64,000 nt of DNA from Pusillimonas sp. UBA3987 (GTDB lineage Bacteria > Pseudomonadota > Gammaproteobacteria > Burkholderiales > Burkholderiaceae_B), in assembly GCA_002384935.1 (NCBI GenBank), contig DGCD01000020.1:1-64000 (forward strand), in the 5' to 3' direction. Positions within the stretch are counted from its first letter, which is position 1. Each line of letters begins with the position of its first letter. The notes under the pieces were generated by a model. That model did no database searches. It was not told where the DNA came from and saw only the letters and a program-made list of their open reading frames with translations. The position numbers and the translations under genes are program-made. Positions 56,410-64,000 of this stretch are shown here, in pieces.

Positions 56410-57282
56410 ATGATGGTTTTTATTGCCGCACTGTTTGTTTTTATTTGGTCTACAGGGTTTATTGTAGGCAAGGCCATCGTGCCCTATGCCGATCCAACCT
56501 TGTTTCTTTTTGTTCGTATTTGTATAGCGGCTGTTCTGTTCACGGGCGTTGCCTGGTACGGACGGGTCACCTGGCCACCATGGCGGGAAGTGCATAAGCA
56601 CATGATTGCCGGCATATTGCTGCAAGGCATGTACCTGTCGGGTATCTTCTGGGCCATTTCCGGTGGTGTTCCGCCAGCCATCATGGCGCTTGTGGGTTCG
56701 TTGCAGCCCCTGCTTACAGCAGCTATTGCCATTCCTCTGCTCAAAGAGGTGCCCACAAAACGTATCTGGATCGGCCTTGTATTGGGAATGGTGGGTGTTT
56801 TCCTGGTCATTCAACCCGCGTTGAGCAGCGATGGGGTAGACGCATTTCCGCTATGGGCGTTTTTCGTAGGGGTTGCCGCCGTGCTTTCCATTACGTTTGG
56901 CACGATCCTGCAAAAGACCTCTATCGCTCAGGTCGATATTCGTGTCGCGCTAACGCTGCAGAATTTCGGGACATTAATATTTTTAGGGGCCTGTGTTTTC
57001 ATTCTGGGTGCTGATCGTTGGGTGTGGTCGCCAGAGCTGTGGGCATCTTTATTCTGGGCGGCGTTTGTTTCAACTGGTGTCGGCACTGTTTTGCTGATCT
57101 ATATTATTCGTCGCGGCCAGGCGGCGACGGCTTCATCGTTGATGTTTCTGGCACCGCCACTGGCAGCCATTGAAGCTTATTTTTTGTTTGGCGATACCTT
57201 GGGGCCGGTTCAGTTAGCGGGTTTTATCGTGGTGTTAACCGGCGTAATTATTTGCAATACACGTAAAGGTAGTAAAGCATAA
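56410..57282 (+). CDS. EamA/DMT-family transporter
   Basis: This inner-membrane carrier of 290 residues has ten hydrophobic helices arranged as two EamA repeats (first beginning FVFIWSTGFIVGKAI, second around residue 150). Family members export amino acids, nucleobases or other metabolites. The substrate is not predictable here. ATG 56410 has GAGGGAA 9 bases upstream; the in-frame start 36 bases earlier has none. Its stop overlaps the start of the peptidase gene (TAATG). Confidence 0.9.
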   Translation: MMVFIAALFVFIWSTGFIVGKAIVPYADPTLFLFVRICIAAVLFTGVAWYGRVTWPPWREVHKHMIAGILLQGMYLSGIFWAISGGVPPAIMALVGSLQPLLTAAIAIPLLKEVPTKRIWIGLVLGMVGVFLVIQPALSSDGVDAFPLWAFFVGVAAVLSITFGTILQKTSIAQVDIRVALTLQNFGTLIFLGACVFILGADRWVWSPELWASLFWAAFVSTGVGTVLLIYIIRRGQAATASSLMFLAPPLAAIEAYFLFGDTLGPVQLAGFIVVLTGVIICNTRKGSKA

Positions 57283-58142
57283 TGGTACAGACGTTGGCGC
57301 GCTTATTGGTTTTTGTGTTGGCTTTGTGCTCGGCTGCCCCGGTATTGGCTCAAACGGATGGGTATATCGCGCGGTCCTTGCAGCACCCGTTTCCGGGCGG
57401 GGTAGCCGTCTTGCCGCTGGGCTCCTCGAACGAGCCGTCGCCTCAGGTTTATTATCGCGACCACCCTGTCATGGTCCTGGAAGATACCGACGACCAGTGG
57501 ATCGCGGTTGTCGGTATCGGGCTTGATGTTTCGCCGGGCATGGAAAGCATCCAGATAAAAAACGCTACCGGAACATTATCGGTTTTGGAGTTCAACGTTG
57601 CTTCGCGTGAATATAAGGAACAACATATCAAACTGCGCAATCGCAAGCACGTTAATCCGGACCCCGATCAGCTAAAGCGTTTCGAAAGGGAATATGAAAA
57701 GCAGATTAACGCCTATGCGCAGTTCAGGCCTGCAGGCCCCAGTAATATCCTGCTTGACGAGCCGGTCAGCGGGCCGTTGTCCAGCCCCTTTGGGTTACGG
57801 CGTTTTTTCAATGGCGAGGAGCGTAATCCCCATTCGGGTATGGACTTCGCCGTTCCCAAGGGAACGCCAGTGAAGGCACCAGCAAATGGTGTGGTCACGA
57901 TCGTTGATGATTTTTTCTTTAACGGAAAAACCATCTTCCTGGACCACGGACAGGGCTTAATTACCATGTACTGTCATTTGTCTGCCGCCGACGTGGAAGT
58001 GGGGCAGGTTGTGGAACGCGGGCAGGCCATTGGCAAGGTCGGATCGACCGGCCGTGCCACAGGGCCACATCTGCACTGGAATGTCAGCTTGAATGGTGAG
58101 CGGGTTGACCCGGCGATTTTTATTGGGAAAGTATCTCGTTAG
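57282..58142 (+). CDS. M23-family zinc metallopeptidase
   Basis: This exported peptidase of 286 residues cleaves peptidoglycan cross-links. The signal peptide ends after VLAQT (about residue 24). A beta-rich N-terminal domain precedes the LytM core. The zinc ligands are intact: His and Asp in HSGMD and the HxH in PHLHW, with a further histidine in MYCHLS, so it should be catalytically active, unlike NlpD in this window. It is translationally coupled to the EamA gene by a 1-base overlap. Confidence 0.92.
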   Translation: MVQTLARLLVFVLALCSAAPVLAQTDGYIARSLQHPFPGGVAVLPLGSSNEPSPQVYYRDHPVMVLEDTDDQWIAVVGIGLDVSPGMESIQIKNATGTLSVLEFNVASREYKEQHIKLRNRKHVNPDPDQLKRFEREYEKQINAYAQFRPAGPSNILLDEPVSGPLSSPFGLRRFFNGEERNPHSGMDFAVPKGTPVKAPANGVVTIVDDFFFNGKTIFLDHGQGLITMYCHLSAADVEVGQVVERGQAIGKVGSTGRATGPHLHWNVSLNGERVDPAIFIGKVSR

Positions 58143-58192
58143 TTGTTGAGCGTTTGAGGGGCGGCCTTTGGCCTGCCTGATGTCATACCGGC

Positions 58193-60481
58193 TCAGCCCT
58201 TTACACGAACAATTTTCTGTACCTGTTGCACATGTCGAATGGCGCGGATAACTCGCGCAAGGTGCTTGCGGCTGTCTACTTGAATGGTCAAGTGCAATAA
58301 ACCGGTGGCAGCGGCTTCTTCCTGCATGGTGAGGTGCAGAATATTGGACCCGGCATCGGTAATTTCGGCGGCAATGCGCCCTAGTACCCCACGTTCGTTG
58401 ATGACCGTAACGTCGAGGCGGGTATTCAGGTGGCGCGCCGTGTCGTTGGCCCAGGCGACCGGGATCCAACGCTCGGGTTCACGGGCACGTTGGCGCTGTG
58501 CTACAGAACAGTCGGCCATATGAATGACCAGGCCATGGCCCAAACGTATACCGCCGATAATCGCGTCGCCAGGCAGCGGGCCGCAGCATTGTGCGAGTTG
58601 AACGGCTTGACCCTCGTTACCGTGAATCAGAATGGGCGTTGCCTTGGCGGTGGTAATCTCATCGACTGCGGCAGCAGTTGTGGCCAGAATGGTATTTTCG
58701 GGGGCAAATCGGCGTGCCACGACGGCAGCCAGTCGTTTACCCAGGCCGATATCAGCCAGGATTTCCTCGCGTGAAGCAGCACCTGAGCTTTTGGCCAGTT
58801 TATCCCAATTGGGGTCGTCGTCTTGGGGGTATGCCGCGCCGATTTGGTCGAATGCCTGTGTGAGCAGACGTTGGCCAAAAGCAACCGATTCCTCGTATTT
58901 CACGGTGCGCAGGTAATGCCGGATTTCAGACCGGGCCCGACCGGTTCGAACATAGTTCAGCCATTGTGCGCTGGGGCGTGATGCGGGTGACGTTACGATT
59001 TCAACCTGGTCGCCACTTTTCAGTTCAGTGCGCAAGGGTGAGAATTCACCGTTGATTTTCGATGCGATCGCCTGGTTGCCGATGTCGGTGTGAATCGAGT
59101 AGGCGAAGTCGACGGGTGTCGCGCCACGGGGCAGGGAGACGATTTTTCCTTGCGGTGTAAATACGTACACGGCATCAGGGAATAAGTCGACCTTCACATG
59201 CTCCAGGAATTCGCCTGAATCCCCCGTCTGGCTCTGGATGTCCAGCAACGATTGAAGCCATTGATGAGTACGCTTTTGCAGGTTGTTGAGTTCGCTGTCG
59301 TCGTTCTTGTAAAGCCAGTGGGCCGCCACCCCTTCTTCCGCGACCCGATCCATGTCGCGCGTGCGAAACTGAAACTCAACCGGTGTGCCATATGGGCCCA
59401 GCAATGTGGTGTGCAATGACTGGTAACCATTGAGCTTCGGAATGGCGATATAGTCTTTGAATTTTCCAGGCACCGGCCGATACAGCTGGTGCAGTGTGCC
59501 AAGGGCAAGATAGCATTCGGGCAGCGTATGTACCACGACCCTGAATCCGTAAATATCGAGCACATCGGAAAACGATTTCTTTTGCTCGACCATTTTCTTG
59601 TAAATGCCGAACAATGATTTTTCACGGCTGGATATTTCAGCCTCGATCCCGGCTGCGGGGAGGGCGATTTTGACGGCGTCGGTAATTTTCCCCAACACTT
59701 CCCGACGGTTCCCCCGCGCCGCCATGACAGCCTTTTTAAGGACTTCATAGCGATTAGGGTAGGTTGCCTGAAAACAGAGATCCTGCAGTTCCCGGAACAG
59801 GGCATTCAACCCTAACCGATGCGCAATCGGGGTGTAAATCTCCATCGTTTCGCCGGCAATGCGGCGGCGCTTTTCAGGGCTGACCGCATCAAGCGTACGC
59901 ATGTTGTGCAGGCGGTCGGCCAGCTTGATAAGAATGACGCGTACATCGCGCGCCATTGCCAATAGCATTTTGCGAAAACTCTCGGCTTGTTGCTCGGCTT
60001 TGGTCGCGAACTCAAGCCGGTCGAGTTTTGACAGGCCATCGACAATTTCCGCCACATCGGGTCCAAATCGCTCCGCCAGCTCTTGTTTTGGAACGGCCGT
60101 GTCTTCCATGACGTCGTGCAGTAACGCTGCCATGAGCGAATCGGCGTCGAGCTTCCAGCCGGCACAGATTTCGGTGACTGCAATGGGGTGTGAAATGTAA
60201 GGTTCGCCACTGGCGCGAAACTGGCCCAGATGGGCCTGATCTGAAAACCGGTAGGCTTCCTTGACCCGCTCGATATCTTTGTTATCGAGATACTGGCTGA
60301 TGATGTGAGTTAGCGGTGCAAGCGAAGCAATGGGTGCACATGTGGGTGAAGCTTCGCCACCGGGCAGGGCCGGTGCATTGGCGCGTACTTTAGGCTTTCG
60401 GGAGCGTTTGCGCAGCCGCGGGCCCTTCCGGAGTACAGCCAGAAGGCCGGAAGAAGCACCACGAAGACTGGTAAACGCCAT
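58193..60481 (-). CDS. spoT: bifunctional (p)ppGpp synthetase/hydrolase SpoT
   Basis: This long RelA/SpoT homologue has 762 residues. The N-terminal HD hydrolase is intact (LLHDVMEDT, His122-Asp123), so it can degrade ppGpp. The synthetase domain follows (VDVLDIYGFRVV-like DVLDIYGFRVVV, GYQSLHTTLLGP), then TGS (VYVFTPQGKIVSLPRGATPVDFAY in part), a CC domain (LAQCCGPLPGD) and ACT at the C-terminus. The intact HD box indicates SpoT/Rsh rather than a hydrolase-dead RelA. The first 50 residues are basic and not conserved. It is downstream of rpoZ. Confidence 0.96.
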   Translation of the reverse strand: MAFTSLRGASSGLLAVLRKGPRLRKRSRKPKVRANAPALPGGEASPTCAPIASLAPLTHIISQYLDNKDIERVKEAYRFSDQAHLGQFRASGEPYISHPIAVTEICAGWKLDADSLMAALLHDVMEDTAVPKQELAERFGPDVAEIVDGLSKLDRLEFATKAEQQAESFRKMLLAMARDVRVILIKLADRLHNMRTLDAVSPEKRRRIAGETMEIYTPIAHRLGLNALFRELQDLCFQATYPNRYEVLKKAVMAARGNRREVLGKITDAVKIALPAAGIEAEISSREKSLFGIYKKMVEQKKSFSDVLDIYGFRVVVHTLPECYLALGTLHQLYRPVPGKFKDYIAIPKLNGYQSLHTTLLGPYGTPVEFQFRTRDMDRVAEEGVAAHWLYKNDDSELNNLQKRTHQWLQSLLDIQSQTGDSGEFLEHVKVDLFPDAVYVFTPQGKIVSLPRGATPVDFAYSIHTDIGNQAIASKINGEFSPLRTELKSGDQVEIVTSPASRPSAQWLNYVRTGRARSEIRHYLRTVKYEESVAFGQRLLTQAFDQIGAAYPQDDDPNWDKLAKSSGAASREEILADIGLGKRLAAVVARRFAPENTILATTAAAVDEITTAKATPILIHGNEGQAVQLAQCCGPLPGDAIIGGIRLGHGLVIHMADCSVAQRQRAREPERWIPVAWANDTARHLNTRLDVTVINERGVLGRIAAEITDAGSNILHLTMQEEAAATGLLHLTIQVDSRKHLARVIRAIRHVQQVQKIVRVKG

Positions 60482-60501
60482 AAATCATCCTTTGAATACG
60501 A

Positions 60502-60705
60502 TCAGGTAGGAACCTTGCGGAGCATGTCCAGGCCAGTCACGCCTGCTGCGATTTCACGCAAGGCAGTTACTGTGGGCTTGTCTTTGGATTCAATACGAGC
60601 CTCATGGCCCTGCGCCAGTTCGCGGGCGCGATAGGTGGCTGCCAGTGTCAGATTGAAGCGGTTCGGGATTTTGTTCAGGCAATCTTCAACGGTAATGCGG
60701 GCCAT
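60502..60705 (-). CDS. rpoZ: RNA polymerase omega subunit
   Basis: This small subunit of 67 residues assists assembly of beta' into RNA polymerase and, in known cases, forms part of a ppGpp site. The start [19 protein letters not shown] and the segment [11 protein letters not shown] are diagnostic. It lies between gmk and spoT, the classical order, 20 bases before spoT and 32 bases after gmk. Confidence 0.98.
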   Translation of the reverse strand: MARITVEDCLNKIPNRFNLTLAATYRARELAQGHEARIESKDKPTVTALREIAAGVTGLDMLRKVPT

Positions 60706-60737
60706 AATTAAAGTCCTTTAAAAACAAAAGGTTGAAT

Positions 60738-61373
60738 TCAAGTTTCGGTGGGGCTGATGCCCAATTGCGAGAAAAGTTCTGCATGCCGTGTCGCCTGCGC
60801 TGGATAGCGCAACCGAGCGGCTTCCATAATGTGGGAAAGTTGGTTTAGAGCTGTGCTAAATTCTTGATTAATAATAACATATTGGCACTCTGATGCGTGC
60901 GACATTTCGCCGCCAGCAGCCAGCAGGCGTTTGGTGATCACTTGCGGTGCATCCTGCCCCCGGTTCTTCAGGCGGGTTTCCAATGCTTCGATGGAGGGCG
61001 GCAAGATGAAGATACCAATGGCATCCGGATAGTGTTTCTTTATCTGGCGTGCGCCTTGCCAATCGATTTCCAGCAAAACATCGTGGCCGGCTTGTGTTGC
61101 CTGCTCAATGCGATCGCGCGGGGTGCCGTAGAAATTACCGTGTACCTCAGCCCACTCAAGCAGTTCATTGTTGTCGCGCATGGCCTTGAAGGCATCTTTC
61201 GACACAAAACGGTAGTGTTCGGCGTCGACTTCACCAGGCCTGGGCTCACGGGTTGTGCATGAAATAGACAAAACGATGGTAGGGTCGCGTTTCAGCAAGC
61301 CATTGACCAGGCTGGATTTGCCTGCGCCGCTGGGCGCTACCACCATAAAAATTGAACCGGATGTCATTGCCAT
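60738..61373 (-). CDS. gmk: guanylate kinase
   Basis: This enzyme phosphorylates GMP to GDP. It has 211 residues from ATG 61373, the normal size. P-loop [11 protein letters not shown], the GMP-binding segment [23 protein letters not shown] and DIDWQG-type text (here [11 protein letters not shown]) are conserved. A longer in-frame reading to 61493 would run antiparallel-free into the small acidic gene that ends at 61408, so it is rejected. ATG 61367 is a second choice. It is first in gmk-rpoZ-spoT. Confidence 0.96.
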   Translation of the reverse strand: MAMTSGSIFMVVAPSGAGKSSLVNGLLKRDPTIVLSISCTTREPRPGEVDAEHYRFVSKDAFKAMRDNNELLEWAEVHGNFYGTPRDRIEQATQAGHDVLLEIDWQGARQIKKHYPDAIGIFILPPSIEALETRLKNRGQDAPQVITKRLLAAGGEMSHASECQYVIINQEFSTALNQLSHIMEAARLRYPAQATRHAELFSQLGISPTET

Positions 61374-61407
61374 GGCTGTATTCTGATGTGGGAGGTTGGC
61401 AAGTTTA

Positions 61408-61734
61408 TCATTCCGACACGGGGTCTTGTTGACCAAGCACGGCAAGTGTTGCAATACAGGACGATTCGTCGACACACAAAAAAACAGCTGCATCGCCGGG
61501 ATTCATGTTGAAGGCCAGATCTTCAACCTGTTGCTCGGCTTGCTCCTCGGTTTCTATGGCTGTTACGTGCCAATCGTTGGCCTGGACGTATTCTTCTTCC
61601 GAAACCAATTCGGCCATTTTCTCGATACTGGGTTCGCTCACGGCGACATAGGCCTTGAACGAGAGTTCGCCAATATCGACCTGAAGAACCAGACCCTGGT
61701 CAAGGGTCGCTAAAATAGTGCTTTGCGCTTTCAT
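61408..61734 (-). CDS. small very acidic hypothetical protein
   Basis: I do not recognise this protein of 108 residues. It has 21 acidic residues, only three lysines and no arginine, so its isoelectric point must be very low. It has no signal peptide or membrane helix. Two cysteines lie close together near the C-terminus (CVDESSC). The pattern suggests an alpha/beta fold, but that is a guess. It starts at ATG 61734 with a weak ribosome site and ends 34 bases before gmk on the same strand, so it may be the first gene of the gmk-rpoZ-spoT transcript. A chance frame is possible. Confidence 0.6.
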   Translation of the reverse strand: MKAQSTILATLDQGLVLQVDIGELSFKAYVAVSEPSIEKMAELVSEEEYVQANDWHVTAIETEEQAEQQVEDLAFNMNPGDAAVFLCVDESSCIATLAVLGQQDPVSE

Positions 61735-61798
61735 CCAAGGATTGTAGCGCAGCGGGTGCTAAGCTGAGCCCCTCTTCAGCAATAGGGAATGGAGTGTC

Positions 61799-62596
61799 AT
61801 GAAACTGGCTACATGGAATGTTAATTCGTTGAAGGTGCGATTGCCGCAGGTGCTTGACTGGCTGGGTACAAGTGGTGTTGATGTGTTGTGCCTGCAGGAA
61901 CTGAAAATGCCACATGAGAAATTCCCCTTGGCGGAATTTGAAGAAATTGGGTATCAGGCGTGCTGGGCAGGGCAGAAAACGTATAACGGTGTGGCTGTTA
62001 TTTCACGCGAATCGACTCGGGCAGTGCAAGCCAATATGCCGAACTTCCCGGACGATCATCAACGCCTTATTGCGGCTACATTGCCGAGTCCGCAAGGCGA
62101 TATACGGGTGGTAAGTGTGTATTGCCCGAATGGGCAGGCGGTTGAAAGTGATAAGTACACTTATAAACTGGCGTGGTTCAAAGCCCTGCACAAGTGGCTT
62201 GAGCAGGAACTCACCCGCTATCCGCGCATGGTGGTGCTGGGTGACTACAACGTGGCACCCGCCGATGCCGACGTACATGACCCGGCAAAATGGGCGGGTG
62301 ATGTGCTGGTCTCGCCACCCGAGAGGGCGGCGTTCGAGGCGCTGTTGAGCCTGGGGTTTACCGACGCTTTTCGTCACTTTCCCCAGGAAGAGAAGATGTT
62401 CAGCTGGTGGGACTATCGACGTATGGCTTTTCGCCGGAACGCCGGCTTACGCATCGATCATGCATTGGTTTCGTCGGCCTTGCTGCCTTTTTGTGCCTCA
62501 TGCGAAATAGACAAGGCGCCACGTCGTAACGAGCAGCCTTCCGATCATACGCCGGTTATTGTCACGCTGGATCTAGCTGTTGAAAAAGCGGTCTGA
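61799..62596 (+). CDS. xthA: exodeoxyribonuclease III
   Basis: This AP endonuclease/3'-5' exonuclease for base-excision repair has 265 residues. Catalytic motifs of the exonuclease-endonuclease-phosphatase fold are NVNSLKVR, LQELKMP (Glu), VVSVYCPNG, GDYNVAP (Asp, Asn), RIDHALVS and SDHTPV (Asp, His). GGAG precedes the ATG. It is divergent from the small acidic gene, and only one base separates it from the spermidine-synthase-like gene. Confidence 0.96.
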   Translation: MKLATWNVNSLKVRLPQVLDWLGTSGVDVLCLQELKMPHEKFPLAEFEEIGYQACWAGQKTYNGVAVISRESTRAVQANMPNFPDDHQRLIAATLPSPQGDIRVVSVYCPNGQAVESDKYTYKLAWFKALHKWLEQELTRYPRMVVLGDYNVAPADADVHDPAKWAGDVLVSPPERAAFEALLSLGFTDAFRHFPQEEKMFSWWDYRRMAFRRNAGLRIDHALVSSALLPFCASCEIDKAPRRNEQPSDHTPVIVTLDLAVEKAV

Positions 62597-62597
62597 A

Positions 62598-63374
62598 ATG
62601 ACGATACGCAGCAAAGGGCCCGGTTCCGACGACGCCCCGGTGATGTCGGAACAGCAGGGCGTACGTTATTTGCATTTTGGCTCTGAATGGATCCAGGGCG
62701 CCATGCGTGTGCGTCGGCCGGACGAGTTGTTTCTGGCTTATACGCAACAAATGATGGCCTGGTTGCTGTTTCTTGAGCCGAACAGCAACGATGACCTGGG
62801 TGTGCTGGGTCTTGGCGCCGGGTCGTTAGTGCGGTTTACCCATCGATACACACCGAGTTGTCTGCATGTGGTGGAATGGAACCCGCAGGTAACGGCGATT
62901 TGTCGCGCCTACTTTCGCTTGCCCGAGTCCGATCGCGTAACCCTGTGGCATGAAGATGCGAATGATTGGGTTGTTCGCCCTGAAGTTATGTCCAAATTCA
63001 GGGTGCTGATGGTGGATTTGTATGATGCCCGGGCACAAGGACCGGTATGTGACAGTCAGGCGTTCTACGATGCCTGTTTTCGGGCGCTCGACGACGTCGG
63101 TATGCTGGTGGTGAATTTATTTGGTCGCCACGCCACTTTCAAACTCAATATCGACCGCATTCATGAAGCATTCAAGGGTCGCCTGCTTATGTTGCCTGAA
63201 ATTGATGAGGGCAATCGTGTTGCGCTGGCTTTCAAGGGCCCATTGCTGGATGTCTCGGTTGCGCAGTTCCTGGAGCGGGCGGCGCATGTCCGGCGCCAGT
63301 ATGGCTTGCCCGCTGAACAATGGGCGCGGTCTTTACTGGCCGGGGCGAGTCGGCAAGGGCGCGTTGTTGTTTGA
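62598..63374 (+). CDS. spermidine-synthase-like methyltransferase-fold protein
   Basis: This protein of 258 residues has the Rossmann fold of the spermidine synthase superfamily. The nucleotide loop is GVLGLGAGSLVRF, where classical SpeE has a GGGDGG-type motif. An acidic residue ends the next strand (VVEWNPQV). LMVDLYDARAQGP holds the position of the catalytic Asp. Because the loop departs from SpeE, polyamine synthesis is not certain and another aminopropyl- or methyl-transfer is possible. ATG 62598 is taken; a TTG 18 bases upstream lies inside xthA. It is likely co-transcribed with xthA. Confidence 0.82.
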   Translation: MTIRSKGPGSDDAPVMSEQQGVRYLHFGSEWIQGAMRVRRPDELFLAYTQQMMAWLLFLEPNSNDDLGVLGLGAGSLVRFTHRYTPSCLHVVEWNPQVTAICRAYFRLPESDRVTLWHEDANDWVVRPEVMSKFRVLMVDLYDARAQGPVCDSQAFYDACFRALDDVGMLVVNLFGRHATFKLNIDRIHEAFKGRLLMLPEIDEGNRVALAFKGPLLDVSVAQFLERAAHVRRQYGLPAEQWARSLLAGASRQGRVVV

Positions 63375-63418
63375 AATCAAGTCATTAAAATAGATTAACT
63401 TTAATCCGGAGCGTCTTT

Positions 63419-64000
63419 ATGATTCATCTCAAAATTGTCCGTTCGTTACTAGGCGCGCTGCTGTCTGTTTTTGCGGTAATGCCCGTTGTTGCGCAGGCAC
63501 AATCGGTTGCGGTGACATCCATTGTCGAGCACCCGGCGCTTGATTCCATTAAAGATGGTGTCAAAGCAGCACTGGAGAATTCGGGGCTGACCGAGGAAAA
63601 AGGTTTGAACTGGCAGTTTCAGACAGCGCAGGGCAATACGGCTATTGCGGCTCAGATTGCGCGTAAGTTTGTTGGTGATGGCCCCGATGTCATCGTAGCG
63701 ATCGCAACGCCGTCAGCACAGGCGGTGGTTGCTGCCACCCGCGACATCCCTGTGGTGTATTCTGCCGTGACCGACCCTGTAGCCGCGCAGTTGGTTGAGT
63801 CGTTCGAGCCTTCTGGAACCAATGTGACCGGCGTGTCCGACATGCTCGATCTTGAGCGCCAGATCGAGCTTATTCGTGCTGTGGTTCCGAACGCCAAAAC
63901 AGTCGGTATGGTGTACAACCCGGGTGAGGCCAATTCTGCGGTGGTGGTCAAGCAGATGCGCGAAATGCTGCCGGCGTATGGCATGACACTCATGGAGGCC
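63419..64000 (+). CDS. ABC transporter substrate-binding protein (TrpX/YtrF-like family), 3' end outside window
   Basis: The first 194 residues of an exported binding protein of the ABC_sub_bind family are present, and the gene runs off the right edge. The signal peptide ends near VVAQAQS (about residue 28). Family segments are VTSIVEHPALDSIKDGV, ANTAI-type text (here QGNTAIAAQIARKF), DVIVAIATPSAQA, VYSAVTDPVAAQLV and VGMVYNPGEANS. Relatives bind tryptophan or other aromatic or branched substrates; the ligand here is unknown. GGAG precedes the ATG. The permease and ATPase genes should follow outside the window. Confidence 0.92.
   Translation, partial: MIHLKIVRSLLGALLSVFAVMPVVAQAQSVAVTSIVEHPALDSIKDGVKAALENSGLTEEKGLNWQFQTAQGNTAIAAQIARKFVGDGPDVIVAIATPSAQAVVAATRDIPVVYSAVTDPVAAQLVESFEPSGTNVTGVSDMLDLERQIELIRAVVPNAKTVGMVYNPGEANSAVVVKQMREMLPAYGMTLMEA

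Noticed and set aside
61374..61493. N-terminal extension of guanylate kinase
   Set aside because: It overlaps the end of the small acidic gene, lacks conservation, and the family starts at the [14 protein letters not shown] region.

Overview
The window looks like a chromosomal segment of a betaproteobacterium of the order Burkholderiales, most likely family Alcaligenaceae (inference from gene content and moderate GC, not from a database search). Pointers are the LexA-boxed imuA-imuB-dnaE2 cassette, the glnA-ntrB-ntrC cluster, the gmk-rpoZ-spoT cluster, the surE-pcm-nlpD cluster, and the ratA-rnfH pair beside smpB. It is densely packed: I found no gene-free stretch longer than about 300 bases (the longest, 24841-25065, is the glnA control region). 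I saw no tRNA or rRNA gene, insertion sequence, phage gene or CRISPR array.

Layout. Positions 1-7992, all on the minus strand, are the most accessory part. In transcription order they hold a membrane GGDEF-EAL enzyme, a PhnD-like periplasmic binding protein, an AraC-type regulator, and a large autotransporter that is interrupted by one in-frame stop codon and runs off the left edge. At 8108-10148 is a ktrA-ktrB potassium uptake pair. At 10295-12242 are an Old Yellow Enzyme oxidoreductase, a thioesterase and a YqeY-like protein. At 12299-17514 is the SOS mutagenesis cassette imuA-imuB-dnaE2 with a perfect LexA box. At 17611-24840 are a YpfH-like hydrolase lacking its nucleophile serine, an NRDE protein, pbpG, two small conserved genes (DUF985, DUF924), yicC, and rph-rdgB-hemW.

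The centre, 24841-29067, is a nitrogen control unit: an NtrC/sigma-54 promoter region, glnA, ntrB and ntrC. After smpB, ratA, rnfH, an acyl-CoA hydrolase and ygfZ comes mltG-tmk-holB-tatD-ankyrin protein (32666-37093). Next are thioredoxin, a purine permease, tsaD, plsY, surE-pcm-nlpD-exonuclease, a Spy-like periplasmic protein, rlmD and argH. At 47679-51185 a P-II signal protein gene precedes a glutamate/aspartate ABC importer (gltIJKL), a second nitrogen-linked block. The right part holds rluF, rlmJ, ppiD, tesA, ybbA, an EamA transporter, an M23 peptidase, spoT-rpoZ-gmk, a small acidic protein, xthA, a spermidine-synthase-like gene and the start of an ABC substrate-binding protein cut by the right edge.

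Most of the window is housekeeping. The parts that best reward a second look are the c-di-GMP enzyme/PhnD/AraC/autotransporter block, the serine-less hydrolase, the P-II gene next to the glutamate importer, the structured leader before rlmD, and the ATPase ybbA without its usual permease.
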